Below are positions 1 to 6,227 of a DNA stretch of 6,227 nt, one piece after another. This DNA comes from Planctomicrobium sp. (GTDB taxonomy: Bacteria; Planctomycetota; Planctomycetia; Planctomycetales; Planctomycetaceae). Every line of letters starts with the position of its first letter. Position 1 is the first letter of the stretch. The stretch covers positions 1 to 6,227 of the forward strand of contig JABJMI010000406.1 of NCBI GenBank assembly GCA_018659505.1, read 5' to 3'. The notes beneath the pieces were generated by a model that did not search any database, had not been told where the DNA came from, and was given only the letters and a program-made list of their open reading frames with translations. A program made the position numbers and the translations under genes.

Positions 1-309
1 GAAGAATTACGTCAGAGTGGTCTGAACTTCGGAACGCCAGTCGCTCCACAGGAGGAGAGCCAGGCTGATGCCGAATCAGTATTCTCAGACAAGAAATTTG
101 TGATCACAGGCACATTGCAGAATCATACGCGCGATGAGATCAAGGAACTCATCATTCAGAATGGAGGTAAAGTTTCAAGCAGTATTTCGAAGAATACCGA
201 TTACCTCGTAGCAGGCGAGAAGGCTGGCAGCAAGCTGGCAAAGGCAGAGGAGTTGGCAGTCCGAGTGCTGAGCGAAGAAGAATTCTTGGCGATGATTGGA
301 ATAGAATAG
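1..309 (+). CDS. ligA: NAD-dependent DNA ligase LigA, C-terminal end (BRCT domain), 5'-truncated by window
   Basis: This is the 3' end of the NAD+-dependent DNA ligase gene. The enzyme seals single-strand nicks during replication and repair using NAD+ as the adenylate donor. The reading frame is open from base 1 and stops at TAG 307-309, giving 102 residues. Residues 1-10 (EELRQSGLNF) match the short stretch that usually follows the helix-hairpin-helix domain. Residues 11-27 are a variable acidic linker. Residues 28-102 are a BRCT domain: FVITGTL (33-39) is the first strand and turn, the TRDEIKELI helix (43-51) is followed by the GGKV turn (55-58), then SISKNTDYLVAGEKAGSKLAKA (in two parts, 61-70 and 71-82), then a final helix SEEEFLAMIG (91-100). 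The order and the GEKAGSKLAKA signature are typical of LigA rather than other BRCT proteins. The adenylation, OB and zinc-finger domains lie outside the window. The 164-base gap downstream suggests it is not in the operon that follows. Assignment is confident although only about one seventh of a normal LigA is visible. Confidence 0.9.
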   Translation, partial: EELRQSGLNFGTPVAPQEESQADAESVFSDKKFVITGTLQNHTRDEIKELIIQNGGKVSSSISKNTDYLVAGEKAGSKLAKAEELAVRVLSEEEFLAMIGIE

Positions 310-407
310 CATCCAGTGAATGCATTTCCCATACAAGCACGACGCGCAAGTATCGTCTGTGACATCATGCCAAAGTTGTTGATCTTACCTCATGCGGCAC
401 GACCCGG

Positions 408-435
408 TTGATCAAGATTTCCAAGTAATTATTTT
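408..435 (+). promoter_or_regulatory. weak sigma-70-like promoter candidate upstream of the propeller gene
   Basis: In the 164-base gap between ligA and the large gene, TTGATC (408-413) and TATTTT (430-435) are separated by 16 bases. Each matches four of six positions of the bacterial -35 and -10 consensus. The region just downstream is AT-rich (426-435). Transcription from here would start near 442 and leave a leader of about 30 bases before the TTG at 474, or about 75 before the ATG at 519. A match this weak can occur by chance, and planctomycete promoter rules are poorly known, so this is only a candidate. The rest of the gap (310-407) holds no hairpin followed by a T-run, so I cannot point to a ligA terminator. 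Confidence 0.2.
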
Positions 436-473
436 TCCCCTATGCGTCAGCACATCGATAAGAGACAATATCG

Positions 474-3400
474 TTGATTAAAAAACTGCTTCGTCTTCAG
501 ATATTTCCGTTGAACATTATGGTCTGCATCTTGAATTCAAAACTGTGTTGCTTCTTATTGCTGAGCAATTTATTCGCTTCGGCAGCTGTATTTGCTCAGG
601 CAGAGAAGGAACAGGAAAACCCGATTGGAAAATTCTTTCGGAACTTGAACAAGGATGTTCGAGATGGCGCCGAAGAAATCCAGAAAGCACAGCAAGGGCG
701 CGACCAACTCGACGCTCGCCCTCCACAGAATCCAGACTTCGGTCGCAGGCTCGATCAGGCGAAAGGTTTCTTGAAGCAACAACGCTGGGAGGATGCTGTT
801 TCTGTCCTGCAGTTTCTTATCGAATCCGAGTCTGATTCTTTCTATTTCAATGAGGACTTAGAGTTACGTTCGCTGCACTCGGAAGTTCAGCGAATGCTGA
901 ATGAATTGCCTCCCGATGCAGCTCGAAACTATCTCAATCGTTTCGAGCCGATTGCTCAACGGGAATTAGAATTTGCTCGGGAATTTCAAGACAACTCATT
1001 ATTGAGCAGATTGGCGAATGTGTTTGTGAAGACCGAGCCAGGTCGAACTTCGGCATACACTTATGCTCTGAATTTGTACGACCAAGGGCAAATGCGAGCA
1101 GCGACTGACATTCTAGTTCAACTTGCACGGAAGTCAGAGTCTGGAACGGCAGCTAGGCAGTATGCTTCTCTAGCAGCAAAAGCTGCTGCGATGCATGGGA
1201 ATTCTAAGCTGGTAACTCAACTGCTCACTGAATTTGACTTACCACCAGAAATCGACGAAACAACTTTCCAGCTTAGCGAAGATCATGTCAGCGATCTCGA
1301 TTCGACACAATTAGTTAACACCAATACGCAACCTGTGACAAAAGTTGATCCGCAGTTCATTCCTCTTTGGACGCATCAATCGGTTGACCGTTATCTTGTT
1401 GAAGAACAGATTCAACATCTCTATAGCGATCTTTACGAAGCCAACCGAGCGATCATCCTTTCCAGCCAATGTTTGTTGAACAATCAGATGATCGCCTGTC
1501 AAACTTTGACTGGTCTGGAAGTTCGCAATTCCCAAACTGGCGAACTTATTTGGGAGAATCGAATACGACAAAGTATTGAGTCTGTCTTAACCGATCCAGC
1601 GCAAAGTCAGCTGACCGATCCGGTCTACCGCGGTCGAGTCCCCGAGCAGCATCCAGTTGTCAGTCTTTTGTTACGAGACGGAATCTCGCGTAGCTTGACG
1701 ACTGATGGCAGGCACTTGTTTGCAATCGAGAAACATGAGTTGCTTTCGAATCCGACTCAGGGATACTCGTGGCAACGCCGGATGATTGGTGACTCGCCTG
1801 AAAACGAAAAATACAAAACAAATGAAATTGTCGCCTATGATTTCGCGACGGGACGAATTCGTTGGAGGCTCGGAGGCAAAGTCCTTGAAGAGCCATTTAC
1901 TCGTCCATTGGCGGGAACTTTTTTCTTCGGTCCACCTGTTAGTGATGGATCTGATTTGTATGTCATCGGCGAACGGGAAGAAATCATCTCGCTATTTGCA
2001 TTGAATGCGCAAACAGGAGAGGTTTTGTGGTCACAGGAAATTGCTCATCCTTCGCGAAGCCTTGCCCATGATCAAGTGCGAAGATTCTGGCCTTGTTTTC
2101 CGGCGATTCAGGATGGAGTGATCGTTTGCCCCACGACATGTGGTTGGCTAGTCGCTGTTGATCAAGCGAGCCATCAGCTGATGTGGGCGTCTCGCTATAC
2201 ACCTCGCAAAAAATCCAAGAAGACGCGTGCCTTCGCGATACAATCGATTCAGGATCTGAATCGTCGCTGGCTGACTTCCCCGCCTGTCATTGTTGGAAAT
2301 CGTGTTCTCTTCACACCTCAAGAGCTCCCGAACGAATTCAATCAAGAAATCCTAGCGACTTATTGCTTCGATTTATCGACAGGCAATTTATTATGGCAAG
2401 AAGAGAAAGGAGATGGGCTGTACTTGGCGGGAATCTATCAAGGAAATGCGGTTTTCGTTGGACAATCAAGTGTCGTCCTTCGTGAGATCGGAACTGATGG
2501 TCACGTCCTCTGGAAGACGGATTTTGGAACTGCCGAGAGAAAGCCATCTGGTCGAAGTCTGATTCTGGATCATGAATTGCTTGTTCCGATTAATGGGGAG
2601 ACGTTGATTCAAATTAATTTGGATTCCGGGAAAATATCCAAGACCAGTCGATTGGAATCGAGTGAAATGAAGTTGGGAAGTTTGTATTACGAGAACGATA
2701 AGCTCTTCTCGTTGTCCACATTCCATGCCTCGGCATTCCCAGTTCAACAACTGACTGAGAAGGAATTGGAAGATCTCCCCAAAAGCTTTTCGGCGGAGTT
2801 GATCAGCATCGAATATCTGATCTCCAACCAAAAGTATTCTGCAGCCCTGGATGCTGTTCAGCAATTAAGATCGCAGCCATTTTATCAAAAGTTGACAATA
2901 GAAGAGCGAGTGAAAATTGAGGAAATCGAATGGAATTGCATGGAACAACTCGTACTGAGTGAAAGCGAATTTGCAGAAGAGACATTGTTTTCCATGCAGA
3001 CGATTGCGGAGTCACCAGCCGAAATCTCGCGTTATCGGCGGTTGGCTGCAATGCAAGAGATACGTGCGGAGCATTGGCAAGTGGCACTTCAACATCTCTT
3101 CCTCTTGCTGAAGAATTCCCCGTCCGATCAGTTTTTCACAGAAGGGACTCGCACAGTCCGAGCAGATGCCTGGGTCGGGGGTCAGTTGCTTGAAATTTAT
3201 GATGCTCTGAATTCGAAAGACCAGAAGGAGTTCGTCACATTGGTTCAAGAGGAACTTGGCAGCTTGCGGAAGTCCTTAGGGCGCCATCGGCTTGCAAGAG
3301 TTGTCAGCTTTTTGGAGCTTGGGAAAATTGAAGAAGTCGCACTTGCTAAAGAATCGGCAAATCACGGTCGCATCACAGAAGCGATCATGCGACTGCAACG

Positions 3401-5102
3401 AGTGTCTACTTCTAAAGAAACCGCAGTCGCTGCGAAAGCTTGGCTGGAGATGGCAACTCTATTCGAGAAAGTCAACGCGATAACTGATGCAAAAATGTGT
3501 TTGGATAATATCCTTGAACTCGAATCTGTTGAACTGAATACGGGTGACCTTTCTCATCAAGTTGCTCAACAACGGTTGAATTTATTAAATAGCAAGGAAG
3601 CTCCCCAGCCTCGCGTTGAGTGGGGAGAGACTTGGGAAGCATTCCGAACAGGTTCACAGGGAGCCGAGCAGACATTGAAATCACTGGCCACGCAAGGGCT
3701 TCCATTTGAGTTTCAAAAGAGTCACAAATACCTCTTTCAATTGCAAAACCAGAGGTTGTTTATTGAGAAGAAACAGACAGGTGAATACATCTGGTCACTC
3801 CCATTACGATCGATGAGCAACGTGAATCATCGCTCCAACGTAGGCATCTTGCAAACGGGAGCAGTCAGCTATGTGGTTCATCGAGGTGTTCTACATGCTC
3901 TGCATACGCTCGATCAGAAAATTGCCTGGACACACCTTCCAGAAGTAACAGGGAGCGCTCTCAGTCGGCTGCGTACTCCCTCTTCAAGGTCGACGAGTGT
4001 GGTGAATAACCTGTCTTCGTTCCGTAATTTAACAAATCTTTCTGGCAATTCTTCACCGACGGGCATCTTGCTCGAAGCAAGTGAGAAATGTGTTCTAGTC
4101 ATTGATGATGAAATCCACGCCCTTGACCCGATCACCGGAGAACTCCTCTGGACCGAATCGAAGGTTGGAAACCGAGTCACTGCAAAAACAATGAACGATC
4201 AAATATTGCTCTGCGACAAAGACCGCACCGAACTCAGACGTTCCATTGATGGCAAAACTCTGAAGCACAAATTTAGTTCAATGTTTCAAGAAGATTGTTT
4301 GAAAATTTCCAACGGGCAGTTTCTTTATCTGACACAAGGTGAAGAGGCTGATGATGAATGGAGTCTGTCTCAGGGGACTCTTGAAAACAAAACTTCTGAC
4401 TGGAATCTCGAAATCGATCCTGAATCCCTCATCGTCAAATTTGATGAATTTACTTATGCCACGATCTCACCCAGTGGAGAGTTATTCTTAATCGATTTAA
4501 CTGATGGATCGCAGCGATCGATCGGGATGATTCCGGGTGATTTATTGAAAATCCAGAAACGGATTTACGCTTATGACGATGAGGAATTTGTGTTTCTCGC
4601 TGTCGCACACGGGAATGGTCGAACAAGTTATGTCAATTTACCATCGCTGCGTGCATCAGGAACTTTAATCTGCTACTCGAAAACAGAAGGTCAATTATGG
4701 TCTCAGAATACTGAGGCACTTGCGAAGAAGTTCTCGCACCAGAAACTAGAAGACGAGTATGATGACTCCGAGAAGGGAAATGATATAGCGAAGGGAAGCA
4801 AAATCGTCTGGTCCATGAATTTGATTGTGGCGGAATTGGAAGACTCTCCACTTCTATTATTTATTAGTGATCGCCCCGAACACCGCAACAAAATTTACTT
4901 TCGTCGTCTAACGATGGTCGGTCTCGATAAACGAACCGGTGAACCGGTCTTCGACTGGTATCGAATTTCGAACTCCGGCGGATTTTCATATCTGCATGTT
5001 GATGTACGAGATCGACACATTGATTTACGAACCTATAACGAACGCTTGAAGATTCAACCTGTTCGACAGCAAAAAGTCAGTGCGACCGTAGGTGATCAGT
5101 GA
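474..5102 (+). CDS. large exported protein with two PQQ-like beta-propellers and TPR-like helical blocks
   Basis: Exported protein of up to 1,542 residues. Its exact function is not recognised; the architecture points to a protein-binding scaffold on the outer side of the cytoplasmic membrane. Numbering is from TTG 474. Residues 16-41 form a signal peptide. Residues about 90-250 are TPR-like helices (LKQQRWEDAVSVLQFLIE at 100-117; another at 198-220). Residues about 300-775 are a first propeller with BamB/PQQ-type blade ends: TGELIW 355-360, TGRIRW 459-464, TGEVLW 514-519, SHQLMW 566-571, TGNLLW 636-641, DGHVLW 675-680. A second helical block spans about 775-1040. Residues about 1055-1535 are a second propeller: TGEYIW 1102-1107, DQKIAW 1147-1152, TGELLW 1221-1226, TEGQLW 1404-1409, TGEPVF 1488-1493. 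Quinoprotein dehydrogenase active-site signatures are not evident, so cofactor binding is not supported. Start: an in-frame TAA at 459-461 makes TTG 474 the first possible start, with a weak AAGAGA at 460-465. ATG 519 gives a more normal signal peptide, but has no visible ribosome binding site. The stop overlaps the next gene by four bases. Confidence 0.93.
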   Translation: MIKKLLRLQIFPLNIMVCILNSKLCCFLLLSNLFASAAVFAQAEKEQENPIGKFFRNLNKDVRDGAEEIQKAQQGRDQLDARPPQNPDFGRRLDQAKGFLKQQRWEDAVSVLQFLIESESDSFYFNEDLELRSLHSEVQRMLNELPPDAARNYLNRFEPIAQRELEFAREFQDNSLLSRLANVFVKTEPGRTSAYTYALNLYDQGQMRAATDILVQLARKSESGTAARQYASLAAKAAAMHGNSKLVTQLLTEFDLPPEIDETTFQLSEDHVSDLDSTQLVNTNTQPVTKVDPQFIPLWTHQSVDRYLVEEQIQHLYSDLYEANRAIILSSQCLLNNQMIACQTLTGLEVRNSQTGELIWENRIRQSIESVLTDPAQSQLTDPVYRGRVPEQHPVVSLLLRDGISRSLTTDGRHLFAIEKHELLSNPTQGYSWQRRMIGDSPENEKYKTNEIVAYDFATGRIRWRLGGKVLEEPFTRPLAGTFFFGPPVSDGSDLYVIGEREEIISLFALNAQTGEVLWSQEIAHPSRSLAHDQVRRFWPCFPAIQDGVIVCPTTCGWLVAVDQASHQLMWASRYTPRKKSKKTRAFAIQSIQDLNRRWLTSPPVIVGNRVLFTPQELPNEFNQEILATYCFDLSTGNLLWQEEKGDGLYLAGIYQGNAVFVGQSSVVLREIGTDGHVLWKTDFGTAERKPSGRSLILDHELLVPINGETLIQINLDSGKISKTSRLESSEMKLGSLYYENDKLFSLSTFHASAFPVQQLTEKELEDLPKSFSAELISIEYLISNQKYSAALDAVQQLRSQPFYQKLTIEERVKIEEIEWNCMEQLVLSESEFAEETLFSMQTIAESPAEISRYRRLAAMQEIRAEHWQVALQHLFLLLKNSPSDQFFTEGTRTVRADAWVGGQLLEIYDALNSKDQKEFVTLVQEELGSLRKSLGRHRLARVVSFLELGKIEEVALAKESANHGRITEAIMRLQRVSTSKETAVAAKAWLEMATLFEKVNAITDAKMCLDNILELESVELNTGDLSHQVAQQRLNLLNSKEAPQPRVEWGETWEAFRTGSQGAEQTLKSLATQGLPFEFQKSHKYLFQLQNQRLFIEKKQTGEYIWSLPLRSMSNVNHRSNVGILQTGAVSYVVHRGVLHALHTLDQKIAWTHLPEVTGSALSRLRTPSSRSTSVVNNLSSFRNLTNLSGNSSPTGILLEASEKCVLVIDDEIHALDPITGELLWTESKVGNRVTAKTMNDQILLCDKDRTELRRSIDGKTLKHKFSSMFQEDCLKISNGQFLYLTQGEEADDEWSLSQGTLENKTSDWNLEIDPESLIVKFDEFTYATISPSGELFLIDLTDGSQRSIGMIPGDLLKIQKRIYAYDDEEFVFLAVAHGNGRTSYVNLPSLRASGTLICYSKTEGQLWSQNTEALAKKFSHQKLEDEYDDSEKGNDIAKGSKIVWSMNLIVAELEDSPLLLFISDRPEHRNKIYFRRLTMVGLDKRTGEPVFDWYRISNSGGFSYLHVDVRDRHIDLRTYNERLKIQPVRQQKVSATVGDQ
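519..596 (+). other. signal peptide coding segment of the propeller protein
   Basis: If translation begins at ATG 519, the first 26 residues form a classical Sec signal peptide: a short start containing one lysine (NSK), a hydrophobic core (LCCFLLLSNLFASAAVF), and a small-residue cleavage site with V at -3 and A at -1 (VFA before QAEK). Cleavage two residues later (AQA before EKEQ) is equally possible. The mature protein then begins with a strongly charged stretch. The cysteine pair is too early in the core and lacks a lipobox arrangement, so a lipoprotein is unlikely. Starting at TTG 474 would add 15 residues including KK and R, giving a longer but still possible signal sequence. Confidence 0.75.
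5090..5102 (+). promoter_or_regulatory. Shine-Dalgarno site and GTGA stop/start overlap
   Basis: AGGTGATC at 5090-5097 is fully complementary to the usual 3' end of bacterial 16S rRNA (GAUCACCU). It places the AGG core six bases before the GTG start at 5099. The upstream stop TGA (5100-5102) and the GTG start (5099-5101) share bases in a GTGA overlap. Together these decide the start of the amidohydrolase and suggest that ribosomes finishing the propeller gene reinitiate on it. The 16S tail of this organism is assumed to be the common form. Confidence 0.6.
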
Positions 5103-6227
5103 AACGCTACCGCGCAAGTTGGTTGTACACTGGCGAAGGATCTCCACAAGAAAATGCGATGATCGACATTGAACATGGTCGAATTCTCGGCATTAGTTTC
5201 GATACGAATGATGCCATTGACCTAGGCGAAGTTGCCATCGTGCCTGGCTTGATCAATGCTCACACACATCTCGAATTCTCAGCGATCACTTCCCCTCTTG
5301 AGCCACTTACTAACTTTCCTGCCTGGATTCGATCGGTCATTCGGTGGAGGCAAGAATCTGAGTTTGGGATCGAAGCCTCGATCCTGTCTGGACTAGATGA
5401 ATCTCGTCTTTCAGGAGTGACATCCATCGCGGAGATCGCGACTAAAGATTGGCGAAACTCGCTGCAAATCCAAGAGTCGCGGTCATTGCCATCCAAGACA
5501 TTGATGTTTCGGGAATACCTTGGTCTCTCGGATGAAGCTGCTCAATCTCAATTGGTCGATGCAGAGAAATTCCTGCAAGCGAATTGTGATGCCGGTTTCG
5601 TTGCGGGGCTCAGTCCACATGCTCCGTACTCACTTCATCCGGAACTTTTCGAAGATCTTTGTCGACTCGCAAAACAATATCAGGCTCCATTGGCTATGCA
5701 CCTGGCAGAGTCACCAGCGGAGATTGAACTCCTGCAAACAGGTGGCGGACCTCTCGCAGAAATGCTCACCGAAATTGGAGTTTATCGCCCCGAGTTCTTT
5801 GCGAACCGACTACGTCCGCTTGATTTCTTAAAGCGACTCGATTGCGGAGTTCCGACACTTATCATCCATGGGAATTTGCTTAACGATGAAGAGATGCGAT
5901 TTATTTCGGAGTCTCCCAGCATGTCGGTCGTTTATTGTCCGCGAACTCATGCTGCGATGCAGAGTTCCGCACATCCATGGCAGAAAATGATTGAGCTTGG
6001 GATCAATGTAACAATCGGAACCGATAGTCGTGCCTCGAATCCTGATCTGTCAATCTGGAATGAACTCTGTTTCTTAGCTCACCAAACCCCAACACTGGCA
6101 ACCTCGTATCTCTTGAAGTTATCGACAGTGAATGCAGCGAAAGCTCTGAATCTTCGAGATCAGGGATCTCTCGAAAATGGAAAGGCAGCGAACTTATGCC
6201 TCATTCCACTGACTAAGGAGTCTTCGA
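5099..6227 (+). CDS. metal-dependent amidohydrolase / deaminase family (TrzN/SsnA-like), 3'-truncated by window
   Basis: Enzyme of the amidohydrolase superfamily (COG0402-type deaminases and chlorohydrolases), expected in the cytosol; 376 codons are present and the C-terminus runs off the window. Residues 1-50 are the small N-terminal beta-sandwich strand region, followed by the TIM-barrel. Visible active-site elements are the metal ligands H55 and H57 (PGLINAHTHLEF), H201 with the probable catalytic glutamate E204 (MHLAES), and D309 (GTDSRASN). SPHAPYS (172-178) and HGN (257-259) supply further histidines. YCPRTH (279-284) is the barrel strand that precedes the aspartate strand. No catalytic residue is missing, so the enzyme should be active. 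The pattern resembles the S-adenosylhomocysteine / 5'-methylthioadenosine / aminofutalosine deaminase branch, which removes an amino group from a purine nucleoside-like substrate; an aminofutalosine deaminase (menaquinone synthesis) is one possibility, not shown. It starts at GTG within a four-base overlap with the propeller gene, behind a good ribosome binding site. Family assignment is firm and the substrate is unknown. About 30-60 residues are probably missing. Confidence 0.92.
   Translation, partial: MKRYRASWLYTGEGSPQENAMIDIEHGRILGISFDTNDAIDLGEVAIVPGLINAHTHLEFSAITSPLEPLTNFPAWIRSVIRWRQESEFGIEASILSGLDESRLSGVTSIAEIATKDWRNSLQIQESRSLPSKTLMFREYLGLSDEAAQSQLVDAEKFLQANCDAGFVAGLSPHAPYSLHPELFEDLCRLAKQYQAPLAMHLAESPAEIELLQTGGGPLAEMLTEIGVYRPEFFANRLRPLDFLKRLDCGVPTLIIHGNLLNDEEMRFISESPSMSVVYCPRTHAAMQSSAHPWQKMIELGINVTIGTDSRASNPDLSIWNELCFLAHQTPTLATSYLLKLSTVNAAKALNLRDQGSLENGKAANLCLIPLTKESS

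Noticed and set aside
309..323. Short inverted repeat GCAT / ATGC just after the ligA stop, considered as a terminator
   Set aside because: The stem is only four base pairs and is not followed by a T-run, so it is not credible as an intrinsic terminator.
152..349. Opposite-strand open frame of 65 codons across the ligA end
   Set aside because: It mostly mirrors the clearly coding BRCT region and has no family features.
337..413. Direct repeats GCACGAC (337-343, 397-403) and GTTGATC (378-384, 407-413) in the intergenic gap
   Set aside because: Seven-base repeats of this number are expected by chance in about 160 bases, and they show no regular spacing or symmetry that would suggest an operator.
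4507..4524. Perfect inverted repeat GATCGC-A-GCGATC and the palindrome CGATCGATCG
   Set aside because: It lies inside the coding frame and is explained by the codons for DGSQRSIG. It is a single copy with no associated signal.
517..4891. Many short open frames of 60-130 codons on the opposite strand and in other frames
   Set aside because: They all lie within the large coding region, have no recognisable domains or ribosome binding sites, and have low-complexity composition typical of shadow frames.
474..5102. Quinoprotein (PQQ-dependent) alcohol or glucose dehydrogenase
   Set aside because: The W-containing blade ends match the repeat, but I see no dehydrogenase active-site or cofactor-binding signatures, and the helical blocks and two-propeller layout do not fit that enzyme family.
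5520..5831. Open frame of 103 codons on the + strand inside the amidohydrolase
   Set aside because: The overlapping frame encodes the conserved amidohydrolase motifs SPHAPYS and MHLAES without interruption, so this is a shadow frame.

Overview
The window looks like chromosomal DNA of a planctomycete (Planctomycetota), of a moderate-GC type. This is an inference from the gene families: a very long exported protein joining TPR-like helices to PQQ-like beta-propellers, and an amidohydrolase carrying the YCPRTH and GTDSRASNPDLS motifs that I associate with planctomycete members of the family. All three genes lie on the + strand. I see no RNA gene, mobile element, CRISPR array or long repeat.

Layout. 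Positions 1-309 hold the last 102 codons of NAD-dependent DNA ligase (ligA), comprising the end of the linker and the C-terminal BRCT domain. A 164-base gap (310-473) follows, with no gene, no convincing terminator and only a weak promoter-like pair. Positions 474-5102 hold one very large gene for a secreted or periplasmic protein of about 1,530-1,540 residues. Its order is signal peptide, TPR-like helices, beta-propeller, second helical block, second beta-propeller. Positions 5099-6227 hold the first 376 codons of a cytosolic-type metal-dependent amidohydrolase (deaminase family), cut by the window edge.

How the genes relate. The propeller gene and the amidohydrolase overlap by four bases (GTGA), with a good Shine-Dalgarno match inside the end of the upstream gene, so they are very probably co-transcribed and translationally coupled. 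LigA is separated by a real gap and is probably only a neighbour. The functional link between an exported propeller scaffold and a deaminase-like enzyme is not evident from sequence. The amidohydrolase resembles the S-adenosylhomocysteine / aminofutalosine / 5'-methylthioadenosine deaminase branch, but its substrate cannot be fixed here. The least understood item is the double-propeller protein; the rest is ordinary housekeeping or metabolic content.
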